Below, in pieces: positions 53,383 to 63,777 of a stretch of 64,000 nt of DNA. The notes under the pieces were generated by a model. That model ran no database searches. It saw only the letters and a program-made list of their open reading frames with translations, and was not told the origin of the DNA. Within the stretch, counting starts at the first letter, position 1, and every line of letters starts with the position of its first letter. The stretch is from Sutcliffiella halmapala (lineage in GTDB: Bacteria > Bacillota > Bacilli > Bacillales > Bacillaceae_I), in assembly GCF_002019665.1 (NCBI RefSeq), contig NZ_KV917375.1, positions 1,596,390 to 1,660,389 on the forward strand, written 5' to 3'. Position numbers and translations under genes: made by a program.

Positions 53383-55296
53383 ATGAATCAGTTAAGTAAA
53401 ATGAGAGTCAACAGCTTCCCTGAAGCAACTATTCAGGATTGGACTGAGCAAGCGGAGAAGGCATTAAAGGGTAAGCCAGTTGAAAAGCTTTCGACTCATA
53501 CATATGAAGGTATTACTCGTAAGCCAGTATACACCGATACTGATTTAGAAGAATTACAATCGGTTAACACGGTTCCTGGAAGCTTTCCTTTTATTCGTGG
53601 AAGTCAACCAGTACAGTCACAGAAGGCAAATTGGACAGTAAGCCAGCAGCTTTCACCATTGGAAACTTTCGCCCAACTTAATCATCAGCTACAGCATGAA
53701 TTAAAAAATGGTCTTGAGGCAATTAACTTTTCTATCTATCCAGCAAGTTGCCATAGAGCCCTACCAATACGAAAAAGTAGTGACATAGACACTCTTTTAA
53801 CCAATCTTCCTCTAGATACTGTTCCAGTTCAAATCTATGCAGGAACTAGTTTATCAACTTTTTTACAATTATTAAAAAATAGCACGATATCATCACTTAA
53901 AGGCATTATCGGAGTCGATCCAATCGGCGAGCTAGTAAAAGAAGGGAAGCTAACAGCTACTCTCAATGACTTATACGATGAATTAAAAAGTAATTTAGAT
54001 TGGAAGCGTGAGCACTTACCAGAAGTTAAAACTCTTTGGGTTCAAGCAACTCCATATCATAACAGTGGCGCTAGTGCAGTGGAAGAACTTGCCGTGACCA
54101 TGGCAACGGCAACAGAATACTTACAAGCACTTGTAGAACGAGGAGTACCTATTCAAGAAGCGGCAAGTGAATTTGCATTTACGTATCCTGTTGGAAGTGA
54201 CTTTTTCATGGAGATTGCAAAGTTAAGAGCAGCAAGGCTTCTATGGGCTAATATAGTAGAAGCTTTTGGTGGAGATGAGCATGTACAAAAAATGACAATC
54301 CATGGGACAACGTCTCCTTTTACTAAATCAGAGCTAGATGTGCATGTTAACATGCTACGTACGACAACAGAGGCCTTTTCTGCCGTTATCGGGGGAGTGC
54401 AAAGCTTGAATGTCGATAGCTTCCAATCAGAAGCAGATACATTTTCGAGAAGGATTGCGCGAAATACGCACTATATTTTAAAAGAAGAAAGCTTCCTATC
54501 TCATGTAGTAGATCCAGCAGCGGGTTCTTATTATGTGGAATCCCTAACTCATCAACTAGCAGATGATGCTTGGAAACTATTCCAAGGAATTGACGAAGCT
54601 GGTGGTATCGTAGAAGCTTTAAAAGCGGGTTTTCTTCAAGAAAGAATAGCGAAAGTAAGAACGAAACGCTTACAAGACATCGAAGGTAGAAAGAAAGTAT
54701 TAGTTGGAACAAATATGTATGCTAATTTGGCTGAAAAGCTTGAAAAAATGAGTCATAGTAATGTTCAAACAGAGTCTGGATCAGAAGCTGGTGTAACGAT
54801 GACTATTACCCCATTAAAGCCTATTACTTTAGCACAACCATATGAACAGTTACGTTTTCAAGCGAAGCAATTTGAAGAGAATACCGCTAAAAAACCAACG
54901 ATTAGTATGATTAATTTAGGTACCTTAGCGGCACATAAGCCACGAACCGATTTTGCCTCTGGCTATTTCCATGTTGGTGGATTATTTACAATAGGTAGTC
55001 CGAGCTTTACAAATGTGGAGGAGTTTCAAGCATGGCTATCTACTAATCTAAAGACAAATTATGTTTGTATTTGTGGAAATGACGACTCGTATTCAACCAT
55101 GCTAGATGACGTGTTAATGACGATCAAAAGAAATAGCCCTCATACAAATATCTTACTAGCAGGATTACCAGATCAGCAGAGAAAAGAGGAGTTGTTAAGC
55201 TTAGGTGTTACCGATTTTATTCATTTAAAATCCAATTGCTATGAGCAGCTCTCCGCGATTCATCAAGAAATGGGGTTGACACTAAATGAAGCCTAA
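53383..55296 (+). CDS. mutA: Methylmalonyl-CoA mutase small (beta) subunit
   Basis: A 637-residue protein related along its length to the catalytic subunit MutB, with the mutase barrel ([32 protein letters not shown] given as [12 protein letters not shown] and [10 protein letters not shown]) but without the cobalamin-binding DxHxxG: the equivalent place reads around [12 protein letters not shown]. That is expected for the non-catalytic partner of the heterodimer. The ATG at 53383 with AGAGGGGGA upstream is chosen over an ATG 24 bases earlier. It overlaps mutB by 11 bases. Confidence 0.93.
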   Translation: MNQLSKMRVNSFPEATIQDWTEQAEKALKGKPVEKLSTHTYEGITRKPVYTDTDLEELQSVNTVPGSFPFIRGSQPVQSQKANWTVSQQLSPLETFAQLNHQLQHELKNGLEAINFSIYPASCHRALPIRKSSDIDTLLTNLPLDTVPVQIYAGTSLSTFLQLLKNSTISSLKGIIGVDPIGELVKEGKLTATLNDLYDELKSNLDWKREHLPEVKTLWVQATPYHNSGASAVEELAVTMATATEYLQALVERGVPIQEAASEFAFTYPVGSDFFMEIAKLRAARLLWANIVEAFGGDEHVQKMTIHGTTSPFTKSELDVHVNMLRTTTEAFSAVIGGVQSLNVDSFQSEADTFSRRIARNTHYILKEESFLSHVVDPAAGSYYVESLTHQLADDAWKLFQGIDEAGGIVEALKAGFLQERIAKVRTKRLQDIEGRKKVLVGTNMYANLAEKLEKMSHSNVQTESGSEAGVTMTITPLKPITLAQPYEQLRFQAKQFEENTAKKPTISMINLGTLAAHKPRTDFASGYFHVGGLFTIGSPSFTNVEEFQAWLSTNLKTNYVCICGNDDSYSTMLDDVLMTIKRNSPHTNILLAGLPDQQRKEELLSLGVTDFIHLKSNCYEQLSAIHQEMGLTLNEA

Positions 55297-57466
55297 TTTT
55301 TCTACTAAACCATTAAACAAGAAAGCTAGTAGTTTACCTGAACATGCAGTAAGCCAGGACAACTTGGATGAATTGCTTTTTGAAACGAATGAGCAAATAA
55401 AATTAAAAGCAATTTATACAAAAGAGGATACGAAGGATCTAGGACATTTAGGGACGCTTCCGGGTATTGCCCCATATTTACGTGGACCTTATCCCACTAT
55501 GTATGTGAATCGTCCTTGGACCATTCGCCAATATGCTGGATTTTCAACGGCTGAGGAGAGTAATGCCTTTTATCGTCGTAATTTAGAAATGGGACAAAAG
55601 GGACTTTCTGTAGCCTTTGATTTAGCAACGCATCGCGGCTATGACTCGGATCATCCACGAGTGGTAGGGGATGTTGGAAAAGCAGGGGTTGCCATCGATT
55701 CTATTTTAGATATGAAGATACTATTTGAAGGTATTCCATTGGATCAGATGTCGGTATCGATGACGATGAATGGCGCAGTTCTTCCGATTATGGCATTTTA
55801 TATCGTAACAGCCGAAGAGCAAGGCGTTAGTCAAGAACAGCTATCAGGAACGATTCAAAATGATATTTTAAAAGAATACATGGTTCGTAACACGTATATC
55901 TATCCGCCAGAGATGTCGATGCGAATCATTGGTGATATTTTTTCGTATACGTCAAAGCACATGCCAAAGTTTAATAGTATTAGTATTTCCGGGTATCATA
56001 TGCAGGAAGCGGGGGCGCCAGCGGATATTGAGCTTGCTTATACACTTGCAGATGGACTAGAATATGTTCGCACAGGCTTAGAGGCTGGAATTGAAGTAGA
56101 CGCGTTTGCGCCACGTCTTTCCTTCTTCTGGGCAATCGGAATGAACTTCTTTATGGAAGTAGCAAAAATGAGAGCAGCTCGTTTTATTTGGGCCAAAATG
56201 ATGAAGGAATTTAACCCGAAAAATTCGAAATCGTTGGCACTTAGAACGCATTCGCAAACTTCCGGCTGGAGCTTAACCGAGCAAGATCCATTTAATAATG
56301 TGGCTAGAACATGTATCGAGGCGCTTGCTGCAGCAAATGGTCATACGCAATCCTTGCATACGAATGCTTTAGATGAGGCGATAGCCTTGCCAACTGATTT
56401 CTCAGCAAGAATTGCACGTAACACGCAGCTTTATTTACAAGAAGAGACAGCGATAACGAAGGTGATTGATCCTTGGGCAGGCTCTTTTTATGTGGAGTCC
56501 CTCACCAATGAATTAATTGAGCGGGCGTGGAAGCATATTGAGGAAATCGAAGAGCTAGGCGGAATGGCCAAAGCAATTGAGACAGGTCTACCGAAAATGA
56601 GAATTGAAGAAGCATCTGCTCGCCGACAAGCGAAAATTGACTCTGGTAAAGAAGCGATTATCGGTGTGAATAAATTCCGTTTAGACAAAGAGGATACGGT
56701 CATTGATGTTTTAGACATTAATAATGAAGAGGTTCGCAAAAAGCAAATTGAACGTCTGGAGTCGCTTCGTGAAAATCGTGACGAAGTAAGGGTGGTAGCT
56801 GCACTTGAAGCGATAACTGATGCTGCAAAATCAGGAGAAGGAAACCTATTGGAGCTTGCAGTGGAAGCGGCAAGAGCCCGAGCAAGTCTGGGAGAGATTT
56901 CCTTGGCAATAGAGAAAGTAGCGAATCGCCATCGTGCCATTATACGTTCGATTAGTGGTGTCTATAGTAGTGAATTTTCTAATGAGGAAGAGATAAATGG
57001 CGTGAAACAACAAATCGAAGAATTTTATGAATTAGAAGGTAGAAGACCAAGAATTATGATTGCGAAAATGGGGCAGGATGGTCATGACAGAGGGGCTAAA
57101 GTCATTGCCACTGCCTTTGCAGACTTGGGCTTTGATGTGGATATCGGACCTCTTTTCCAAACACCAGAGGAAACTGCCCTGCAAGCAGTTGAAAATGATG
57201 TGCACGTAATAGGAATCAGCTCCCTTGCTGCCGGACATAAAACTTTATTGCCGCAGCTGGTAGATGAATTGAAAAAATTAAACCGTGAAGACATTATTGT
57301 CGTGATTGGTGGAGTAATACCGGCTCAAGACTATGAATTCCTATATAGCAAAGGTGCTTCCGCTATCTTTGGACCTGGAACGGTCATTCCTCGAGCAGCC
57401 GAGAAGGTATTAGAGGAAGTCTATCATCGCCTTGGTTATGAGGATGTGGAAGCAACTAATGAGTAA
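55286..57466 (+). CDS. mutB: Methylmalonyl-CoA mutase large (catalytic) subunit
   Basis: A 726-residue adenosylcobalamin enzyme interconverting methylmalonyl-CoA and succinyl-CoA. The barrel has [20 protein letters not shown] near residue 106, [20 protein letters not shown] near 231 and [19 protein letters not shown] near 316; the C-terminal B12 domain has [20 protein letters not shown] near 595 with the DxHxxG base-off histidine, and [14 protein letters not shown] and IVVIGGVIP. It completes the Val/Ile/odd-chain route to the citric acid cycle next to the bkd operon. It overlaps both mutA and meaB. Confidence 0.97.
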   Translation: MKPNFSTKPLNKKASSLPEHAVSQDNLDELLFETNEQIKLKAIYTKEDTKDLGHLGTLPGIAPYLRGPYPTMYVNRPWTIRQYAGFSTAEESNAFYRRNLEMGQKGLSVAFDLATHRGYDSDHPRVVGDVGKAGVAIDSILDMKILFEGIPLDQMSVSMTMNGAVLPIMAFYIVTAEEQGVSQEQLSGTIQNDILKEYMVRNTYIYPPEMSMRIIGDIFSYTSKHMPKFNSISISGYHMQEAGAPADIELAYTLADGLEYVRTGLEAGIEVDAFAPRLSFFWAIGMNFFMEVAKMRAARFIWAKMMKEFNPKNSKSLALRTHSQTSGWSLTEQDPFNNVARTCIEALAAANGHTQSLHTNALDEAIALPTDFSARIARNTQLYLQEETAITKVIDPWAGSFYVESLTNELIERAWKHIEEIEELGGMAKAIETGLPKMRIEEASARRQAKIDSGKEAIIGVNKFRLDKEDTVIDVLDINNEEVRKKQIERLESLRENRDEVRVVAALEAITDAAKSGEGNLLELAVEAARARASLGEISLAIEKVANRHRAIIRSISGVYSSEFSNEEEINGVKQQIEEFYELEGRRPRIMIAKMGQDGHDRGAKVIATAFADLGFDVDIGPLFQTPEETALQAVENDVHVIGISSLAAGHKTLLPQLVDELKKLNREDIIVVIGGVIPAQDYEFLYSKGASAIFGPGTVIPRAAEKVLEEVYHRLGYEDVEATNE

Positions 57467-58475
57467 AGAACGCAAAAAGGTACTTCGTAAACAAGAACGA
57501 AGCGCTGAGGAAATAATTGCAGGAGTGAAAGCTGGTATTCGTTCTGATTTAGCGCAGGCGATCACCCTTGTCGAAAGTAATGCTGAGCGGCATTTTCAAA
57601 AAAGCCAAACCATTCTACAAGAGATTATGAATGCAACTGGTAAATCAGTCCGCATTGGGATTAGTGGCGTTCCTGGTGCTGGAAAAAGCACGTTCATCGA
57701 GGCCTTTGGTTTGTATCTATGTGGAATTGGAAAGAAGGTTGCTGTACTTGCCGTTGATCCAAGTAGTTCAAAGACTGGTGGAAGTATTCTAGGGGATAAA
57801 ACGAGAATGGAACAGCTTGCAAGACATCCCCAAGCATTTATTCGCCCATCGCCTTCAAGTGGTACGCTTGGAGGAGTTCATCGAAAAACACGAGAGAGTA
57901 TTCTTTTATGTGAAGCTGCTGGATATGATGTCATACTTGTGGAAACCGTTGGAGTTGGGCAAAGTGAAGCGATTGTAAGAGACATGGTCGACTTTTTCTT
58001 GTTACTGGTTTTAACAGGTGCAGGAGATGAGTTGCAAGGAATGAAGAAGGGAATCATGGAGCTAGTCGATGCTGTTGTCGTCAATAAAGCAGATGGGGAT
58101 AATAAAGCTAAAGCCATGAAAACTGCGGAAGAGTATAAGCAGATTCTCCATTTTTTGCAGGCAGCTACAAAAGGGTGGGAGACCCAAGCCTTTACTTGTT
58201 CTGCCTTACATAATGTCGGGATCGATAAAACCTGGGACGTTATCACGGATTTTCTGGAGACAACAAAAGCTTCAGAAGAGTTTTACGAACGGAGAAACGA
58301 GCAAAAGAAGACTTGGCTCTATACATCGTTAAAACATCAGCTAGAAATGCTGTTTTTCCATAATAGCTCGATAAAAAAACAGTTACCAGAGATAGAAAAA
58401 CAGATTAAAGAAGATCAAGTTTCCGTCTCCATTGCTGTGAATCAGTTAATGGAAATGTATAAAAAAGAGCAATAA
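57459..58475 (+). CDS. meaB: Methylmalonyl-CoA mutase-associated GTPase MeaB
   Basis: A 338-residue G3E P-loop GTPase (also called ArgK-type) that loads and protects the cobalamin of methylmalonyl-CoA mutase. Walker A is [18 protein letters not shown] near 56, the [18 protein letters not shown] region near 100, [20 protein letters not shown] near 158 and the base-recognition NKAD near 207. The ATG at 57459 overlaps the mutB stop (ATGAGTAA), so translation is coupled. The longer frame from TTG 57432 lacks a ribosome site. Confidence 0.94.
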   Translation: MSKERKKVLRKQERSAEEIIAGVKAGIRSDLAQAITLVESNAERHFQKSQTILQEIMNATGKSVRIGISGVPGAGKSTFIEAFGLYLCGIGKKVAVLAVDPSSSKTGGSILGDKTRMEQLARHPQAFIRPSPSSGTLGGVHRKTRESILLCEAAGYDVILVETVGVGQSEAIVRDMVDFFLLLVLTGAGDELQGMKKGIMELVDAVVVNKADGDNKAKAMKTAEEYKQILHFLQAATKGWETQAFTCSALHNVGIDKTWDVITDFLETTKASEEFYERRNEQKKTWLYTSLKHQLEMLFFHNSSIKKQLPEIEKQIKEDQVSVSIAVNQLMEMYKKEQ

Positions 58476-58480
58476 AAAAA

Positions 58481-58502
58481 GGAAAGTGAACGTTCACTTT
58501 CC
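58481..58502. terminator. Perfect 22-bp palindrome after meaB, terminator-like
   Basis: GGAAAGTGAACGTTCACTTTCC minus two bases per claim limit: the arms are GGAAAGTGAAC (58481-58491) and GTTCACTTTCC (58492-58502), exact reverse complements without a loop. A seven-A run precedes and TTCAT follows, so the terminator character is stronger for the minus strand; an operator role is also possible. Confidence 0.65.
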
Positions 58503-58645
58503 TTCATCTAGGGAGAGTTGGGGTATGGAATTCTAGATGTTACTTTTATAATACCCCATCATTTTATAATTAAACTTGCATTTTATTTTCTTTATCCGTC
58601 AGAAATTGGTATGATAGTAATAGTTTAAAATAGAGGTGAGACAAC

Positions 58646-59083
58646 ATGAATATGGATTTTAATTTATTTATGAATGATGTTGTTCGTCAAGCTAGAGAAG
58701 AAATGGAAACGGCTGGCTACGAACAATTGAAAACAGTAGAAGATGTAGAAGAAGCATTATCACGCAAAGGCACCACGCTTGTTATGGTAAACTCCGTTTG
58801 TGGTTGTGCAGGTGGAATTGCTAGACCAGCAGCGTCACATGCTGTCCATTACGATAAACGCCCAACAAACCTTGTAACAGTATTTGCCGGGCAAGATAAA
58901 GAGGCAACAGAAAAAGCTCGTGAATACTTCGAAGGTTTTCCACCATCCTCTCCATCATTCGCATTATTAAAAGATGGAAAGATTATTACAATGGTAGAGA
59001 GACATGAAATCGAAGGACATGCGCCAATGTCTGTAATCACAAAGCTACAAGGATATTTTGACGAACATTGTGAAGAACTTTAA
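58646..59083 (+). CDS. brxB: Bacilliredoxin BrxB (YqiW family)
   Basis: A 145-residue thioredoxin-like protein with the CGC motif of bacilliredoxins (Cys52 and Cys54 in [14 protein letters not shown]). BrxA/BrxB remove bacillithiol from S-bacillithiolated proteins, so the organism very likely makes bacillithiol. The GEGHAPM-type C-terminal segment reads [11 protein letters not shown]. Upstream, TGGTATGAT (about 58606-58614) is an extended -10 promoter element. GAGGTGAG precedes the ATG. A strong terminator follows. Confidence 0.94.
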   Translation: MNMDFNLFMNDVVRQAREEMETAGYEQLKTVEDVEEALSRKGTTLVMVNSVCGCAGGIARPAASHAVHYDKRPTNLVTVFAGQDKEATEKAREYFEGFPPSSPSFALLKDGKIITMVERHEIEGHAPMSVITKLQGYFDEHCEEL

Positions 59084-59086
59084 GAG

Positions 59087-59118
59087 GATCGCAGCGTAGA
59101 GACGCTGCGATTTTTTTT
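59087..59118 (+). terminator. Terminator after brxB
   Basis: ATCGCAGCGT (59088-59097) and ACGCTGCGAT (59102-59111) pair perfectly around a four-base loop; a run of T follows. Confidence 0.93.
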
Positions 59119-59134
59119 TAGTGACTAGAGCAAA

Positions 59135-59172
59135 TGTAAAAGGAAGCCCTATATTAAAACCGGGCTTCCTCT
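59135..59172 (-). terminator. Terminator of the subtilase gene
   Basis: AGGAAGCCC (59141-59149) pairs with GGGCTTCCT (59162-59170). Read on the minus strand it follows the subtilase stop by eight bases and ends in TTTTACA. Confidence 0.8.
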
Positions 59173-59178
59173 TCATGA

Positions 59179-62100
59179 CTAGTTAATACCTAAGTCGTTA
59201 AAAATATCCTTTAATGTTTTCCCATTTGTTTTATCTTTTGGCGTTGGAGGGTTATCTTGACTTGGATTAACCATTAAGTAATTCTTTTCGACAAACTTAA
59301 TGTCCTTTTCATCGACTGTGCCATCAAAGTTAATATCAGCATGTCGATTATCTGATCCCCAATGTTCCTTAATTTCTAATGCATCATAGATATCGATTAC
59401 ACCATCACCATTGACATCTCCCGCGATAATGTCATGGGAAGGAATAGTGTATGTTTTTCCAAATAATTTTCCATTATGCTCAAAGCCAATAAATTGTTTA
59501 CTCTTTGTTACAAAGTGACCAGGTACCTTAAACTCCACGGTATAGGCGTCTTTGTGTAATGGCAGTCTAGGAATTTCAAATCGACCAGTCTGGTTGAAAG
59601 TGTTTATCTCATATGCTTTGCCATCCGTATCGGAGAATTTAACTTTACCTCCAACTTTAGTCCAATCCTTTGCTTCAGCATAACCGTTAGCATTTTTAAA
59701 TCCTTCAGGGATAAAATTTCCTACTATAGAGTTGAAGTTAGGCTGTATTTCTAACTGAAAGCCAGCACTTAGTAACGATTTTGTTGAGCTTGTTGAAGTA
59801 CTATATGTTGCAGTTGGTTCAACTGCCCCTTCAAGAACTACTAAATCAGCGTCAACAGTTAGGGTAACGTCAACAATCGCTGTATGATCTAATACTGCGG
59901 TTGGACTATTAAATGTTACTTTTACTTTCGTTCCATTCACTTCAATAGTAGCATTGTCCGCAAATTCATCCGTGAGCTTAGCTTGTACATGTTTTGCATA
60001 ATTAATATTAAATAATGGTACGAAATTCCATTCAACTTCTGTTACTTCGTCTAGATTATCTAAAACTAATTGTAAATCTAATTTTTCTCCAGTAACTATT
60101 TCTGTAATATCACTTTTCGCATAGGTAACTGGAGTACCTTCTTTCACAAAATAATAGCCTTTTCTTCCTGATCTATTTCCAGCAGCATCATAACCATCCA
60201 TACGGAAATGTAGGGCTTCGACACTTTCATTCATTGCAATTTCTTCAACCAATTTCCCTTGCTTGTCCATGTAGATAGGAGAAGATGGGAATGTTGAGTT
60301 CCAAAAGTAAATCATTGCATTGTTAGATTGGTTAAGATCTATGCCGATATTTTCCATATACTCTGTCTCTGCATCTAATAGTTGGATTTCAAACGGATAT
60401 GTTGCTTGACCAGGTTTGTACTCAATAAATGGTGACTGGCCATCTAACGAACTTACAAAAGTAGGTCGATCAACATCTATATACATGTCTCTAGTTTCTG
60501 TTATGACTTTACCAGTAACACTTTCTCCGATGAATTTTAATTTGTAATGTCCTGCTTTTGTAATGCTTCTCTCACTTGCAATAGGCTGAGTCGGATCTCC
60601 TGTAAATTTATAATAGGTACCGTTAAAAGCATTTAGTAGCATATTAGTATCCTCACGTACAGAATGAAGCGTTCCAAGAAATCCAAGATCTTCACCTGTT
60701 TTTCCATCTTGAATAACCACATCGATAGTGTTCATTGGTGCATTTAAGCTCATCTCTGCATACAATGCTGGCAGTTTCATGTAATTAAAAGGACCTTGGT
60801 GATAGTTTTGTGGAGAATATGCTGGATTTGCGATAGTAATATCTCGAAACCCGTCTTCGCCTATTTTCACACTAAATGGCATACGGTAGACTTCACTTGC
60901 ATTTGCTTTGTTTGTAAATGTAAGATAGCCTTCATATACGCCAACCTTTGCTGATTTGGGAATCATGGCAAAGATATTGGTTTTTGTTACTTTATTTTTT
61001 GTTGCATTAATCACTTTACTTGCTTGGATGGAAATTCCATTTGCTTTTAAGCTATTGGATCCATTCGCGATATTTTCCTCGACTACGACATCAAAGGCTT
61101 TGTTTGTTGTACTAGAGTTTGTTAAGTGAATGCTTTTTGTTACCTTAATATGCTTTTCACCTACTCCATAATGGCTATCAAAGCTTAATCCACCCGTTTG
61201 TTCTTTGATGTTGATAAGGGTAGCCTCTTCTGGAATTAGAGTTTCATCTTGTACTTGAATCATCATTTGGCTGTGAATTGCTTCATATGGAGAAACACGA
61301 CCAGCACCAACATCAAATACGCTATAATCCCCATTGAGTGGAACCGAAGTATTCATTAAGATTGTTTTAATCGCTGCAGGATCTAGGTTGGGATTGGATT
61401 CTAGTAAAAGCGCTGCAATTCCTGCTACGTGTGGAGTAGCCATGGAAGTACCATTCAGTCTTGCATAAGCAAACTCATAATCTGTTGGATCCTCTTTATT
61501 TACCATGAAACCTGGATAAGCAGAGAGGACGTTTACTCCTGGTGCGACTACCTCTGGTTTCATATCGTTGTTAATACGGACAGGGCCTCTAGAACTAAAG
61601 CTTGCTAACGTATCGCCTTCAGTATGACCCAATTTTTCATTGGAAAAAGTAAAGCTCGTGTTACCTGATTGGATGGCTGCTAGTAACTCCGATCCAGCTT
61701 TTTGTGTCATAGAGAAGGAAGGAATAAGATCCTGGTTTTCTCCGATATTTGGAACATGACCATCCATGTTGTTATACATAATGACAGCAACTGCACCGTT
61801 GTTCTTTGCGTTCACTATTTTTTCAAATAAGGTATAGGTGCCGCGAGCGATAAAGGCAATCTTTCCATTCACATCTTTACCTTCGTAATCCTGAACAGCC
61901 CCTAGTCCAACATCGACTAATTCAAGTGTTTGACCTTCTAAAGTTGAGAAATCATCGCTATAGCTTCTTCCTATACTGACAATTTCCGTATGCCAATCAG
62001 ATCCTACACTTCCTTTAAAGGTTGTAATGGCAACAGGTACATCACTTGCGCCAACTGTTAAAGCCAAAGCTGCTGATCCAGGTGACCCTAATGTGAAAGG

Positions 62101-63258
62101 ATTTGGTCCAGCATTTCCAGCTGCAACAACTGAAGTAACTCCCTGTAACACAGCATAGTTAATGGCTGTACTAGTAGGGAAGTAAGGATCATTGATTCCA
62201 GCTCCTAAAGAGAGGTTTAATATATCCATCCCATCTTCTACAGCACGTTCTATCCCGGCAATAACCCCATCTGAAGTCCCGCTACCATAAGGTCCAAGTA
62301 CGCGATATGCATATAGATCTGCCCCTGGAGCAACCCCTTGTACGGAAATATCACTATTATTCCCACTATTCTGGCCAACTATGGTTCCTGATACATGTGT
62401 ACCATGAGAGGTGTAGTAAGAGCTGCTACCAGCGAATTCTGGGGATCCAGATTCCTTCCAATCCTCATAAGTAGCTTCCATCGGATCATCGTCGTTATCA
62501 ACAAAGTCATATCCGCCTTTATAAGCATCTTTTAAATCGGGGTGGTTGTAATCTACACCAGTATCTAGAACTCCAATCTTTATTCCTTCACCAGTAATTC
62601 CTTCCTCATGGAGCTTGTCAATCTTTAAATGGGAAATACTTTCTACTACGGTGGTAGGTGTTGTAGCTGGATCTGCATCAATTGCTGTTTCAATTGTTAC
62701 AGGATCTACCGTGAACTCTGCATTTTTATAGACTGCTTGAACCACTTCGGATTGCATTAATGTTGCGACTTTACTAGCAGGGAGGGTCATTGCCACTCCA
62801 TTATAGGCTGTCTTAAATTCACGGGTAATGTTGCCGCCCAATGCTTTCCCTTTTAGATTTTTAGCTGTAGGTAATATTTCCTGTAAGTCCTCTTTGAATT
62901 GCTTATGTTCCTTTTCTACCTGTGCTCTTGCATCGGCTTTTTTCAATTGTTTTCCTTTCATAGAAGCGGCTAGTACAGCTACTTCTCCTGGATCCGAGTT
63001 GAATTGGACGATAACAGAAACTTCCTTGTCTTCTTTAAGTTCCTTTTCGCTAAACCCTTGTACTCCGTAGCTTTGCGTTGCTTCTAATTGTTGTAGAGCT
63101 TGCCGTTGTTCTTCCGTAAGAGTCTGAAGAATTTGTTCCGCTCTAGTTGGTTGCTGCGCACTTGCGGTTGGTAGATACGCCTGGAAAGGACTTACAAGTA
63201 GCCCTACCGTTAAAGTAATAGCTGCAGTTCTCTTGACGAATTTTTCTTTAATTCTCAT
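59179..63258 (-). CDS. Large secreted Vpr-like subtilisin-family protease with C-terminal dockerin-like domain
   Basis: A 1359-residue exported serine protease. Signal peptide MRIKEKFVKRTAAITLTVGL then LVSPFQAYLPTASA; inhibitor I9 propeptide (about 75-185); S8 catalytic domain with Asp232 (GVLDTGVDYNHP), His285 (YTSHGTHVSGTI), oxyanion Asn382 (AAGNAGPNP) and Ser605 (LNGTSMATPHVAG); a protease-associated domain inserted at about 440-540; beta-rich Fn3-like domains (about 690-800) and a long extension to about 1275. The C-terminus has two EF-hand-like loops (GDVNGDGVIDIYDALEI and ADINFDGTVDEKDIKFV), i.e. a dockerin type I-like module. B. subtilis Vpr is about 800 residues, so this is a much longer relative. 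GAGGTGG precedes the ATG. It probably feeds amino acids to the Bkd/Mut pathway nearby. Confidence 0.93.
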   Translation of the reverse strand: MRIKEKFVKRTAAITLTVGLLVSPFQAYLPTASAQQPTRAEQILQTLTEEQRQALQQLEATQSYGVQGFSEKELKEDKEVSVIVQFNSDPGEVAVLAASMKGKQLKKADARAQVEKEHKQFKEDLQEILPTAKNLKGKALGGNITREFKTAYNGVAMTLPASKVATLMQSEVVQAVYKNAEFTVDPVTIETAIDADPATTPTTVVESISHLKIDKLHEEGITGEGIKIGVLDTGVDYNHPDLKDAYKGGYDFVDNDDDPMEATYEDWKESGSPEFAGSSSYYTSHGTHVSGTIVGQNSGNNSDISVQGVAPGADLYAYRVLGPYGSGTSDGVIAGIERAVEDGMDILNLSLGAGINDPYFPTSTAINYAVLQGVTSVVAAGNAGPNPFTLGSPGSAALALTVGASDVPVAITTFKGSVGSDWHTEIVSIGRSYSDDFSTLEGQTLELVDVGLGAVQDYEGKDVNGKIAFIARGTYTLFEKIVNAKNNGAVAVIMYNNMDGHVPNIGENQDLIPSFSMTQKAGSELLAAIQSGNTSFTFSNEKLGHTEGDTLASFSSRGPVRINNDMKPEVVAPGVNVLSAYPGFMVNKEDPTDYEFAYARLNGTSMATPHVAGIAALLLESNPNLDPAAIKTILMNTSVPLNGDYSVFDVGAGRVSPYEAIHSQMMIQVQDETLIPEEATLINIKEQTGGLSFDSHYGVGEKHIKVTKSIHLTNSSTTNKAFDVVVEENIANGSNSLKANGISIQASKVINATKNKVTKTNIFAMIPKSAKVGVYEGYLTFTNKANASEVYRMPFSVKIGEDGFRDITIANPAYSPQNYHQGPFNYMKLPALYAEMSLNAPMNTIDVVIQDGKTGEDLGFLGTLHSVREDTNMLLNAFNGTYYKFTGDPTQPIASERSITKAGHYKLKFIGESVTGKVITETRDMYIDVDRPTFVSSLDGQSPFIEYKPGQATYPFEIQLLDAETEYMENIGIDLNQSNNAMIYFWNSTFPSSPIYMDKQGKLVEEIAMNESVEALHFRMDGYDAAGNRSGRKGYYFVKEGTPVTYAKSDITEIVTGEKLDLQLVLDNLDEVTEVEWNFVPLFNINYAKHVQAKLTDEFADNATIEVNGTKVKVTFNSPTAVLDHTAIVDVTLTVDADLVVLEGAVEPTATYSTSTSSTKSLLSAGFQLEIQPNFNSIVGNFIPEGFKNANGYAEAKDWTKVGGKVKFSDTDGKAYEINTFNQTGRFEIPRLPLHKDAYTVEFKVPGHFVTKSKQFIGFEHNGKLFGKTYTIPSHDIIAGDVNGDGVIDIYDALEIKEHWGSDNRHADINFDGTVDEKDIKFVEKNYLMVNPSQDNPPTPKDKTNGKTLKDIFNDLGIN

Positions 63259-63287
63259 GATTCCACCTCAATCGTTTAATTTTCATA

Positions 63288-63316
63288 CTAGTAAGAAAGA
63301 CGTAATTTTCTGTAAA
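63288..63316 (-). promoter_or_regulatory. Sigma-A promoter of the subtilase gene
   Basis: On the minus strand TTTACA (63316-63311), a 17-base spacer and TACTAG (63293-63288), about 30 bases before the start codon. Confidence 0.6.
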
Positions 63317-63529
63317 TAACTCTTGTTTAAATTGTAAGAGAATTATCGAAATTTAGGTATCGGGGGAATGAAGATAAGTTAAAAGTCCTGATTCGTGAAG
63401 ATATATAGATATAAGGGTTTCGATTTAGTGAAATTTTAGGGTATTTTGCTTATAAAATTAGGGGGATTTTTGATCGCAGTTCAAAGACAAGAAGTCCAAT
63501 TAGGAAAAAACGGATAGAAAAAAGCTTAT
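63317..63529. other. Intergenic stretch upstream of the subtilase and the small-peptide gene
   Basis: AT-rich, no ORF with a ribosome site. A TGTAAG copy at about 63335-63340 recalls the half site of the palindrome at 63530, which may indicate shared control of the two divergent units. Confidence 0.4.
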
Positions 63530-63545
63530 CTTACAAACCTGTAAG
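63530..63545 (+). promoter_or_regulatory. CTTACA-TGTAAG palindrome, candidate operator
   Basis: CTTACAAACCTGTAAG has six-base inverted arms around AACC. A further half site TGTAA follows ten bases later, and a TATAAT (63589-63594) lies 44 bases downstream as a -10 for the small-peptide gene. The regulator is unknown. Confidence 0.5.
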
Positions 63546-63633
63546 ACAAATGTAATCTAGATAGATGGGAAGCGAACCGCGAAGTACCTATAATAAAGTC
63601 AATAGCGACGAGTTATTAGAAGGAGGGTTGAAA

Positions 63634-63741
63634 ATGAAAATAGCCATAGAAATTATAATAGCCGTATTAGAAGTTTTAATGGATGGGAAGCAAGTAGCGA
63701 ATCAATTAAACGAAGGAGAAATCTATCATTCAGTTAATTAG
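63634..63741 (+). CDS. 35-residue peptide, unknown
   Basis: The peptide is MKIAIEIIIAVLEVLMDGKQ followed by VANQLNEGEIYHSVN. It has an excellent AAGGAGGG site eight bases before its ATG (63620-63628), which argues that it is translated. The first 16 residues form a hydrophobic/amphipathic helix with acidic residues; there is no Sec cleavage site, no lipobox, no Cys. It is 36 bases from the exported protein gene after it and both are likely on one transcript. No family is recognised. Peptide signal, membrane-active peptide, or small regulatory subunit are all open. Confidence 0.6.
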   Translation: MKIAIEIIIAVLEVLMDGKQVANQLNEGEIYHSVN

Positions 63742-63777
63742 CCTGAATAATTTTAATACAAAATAGGAGCTGAACAC

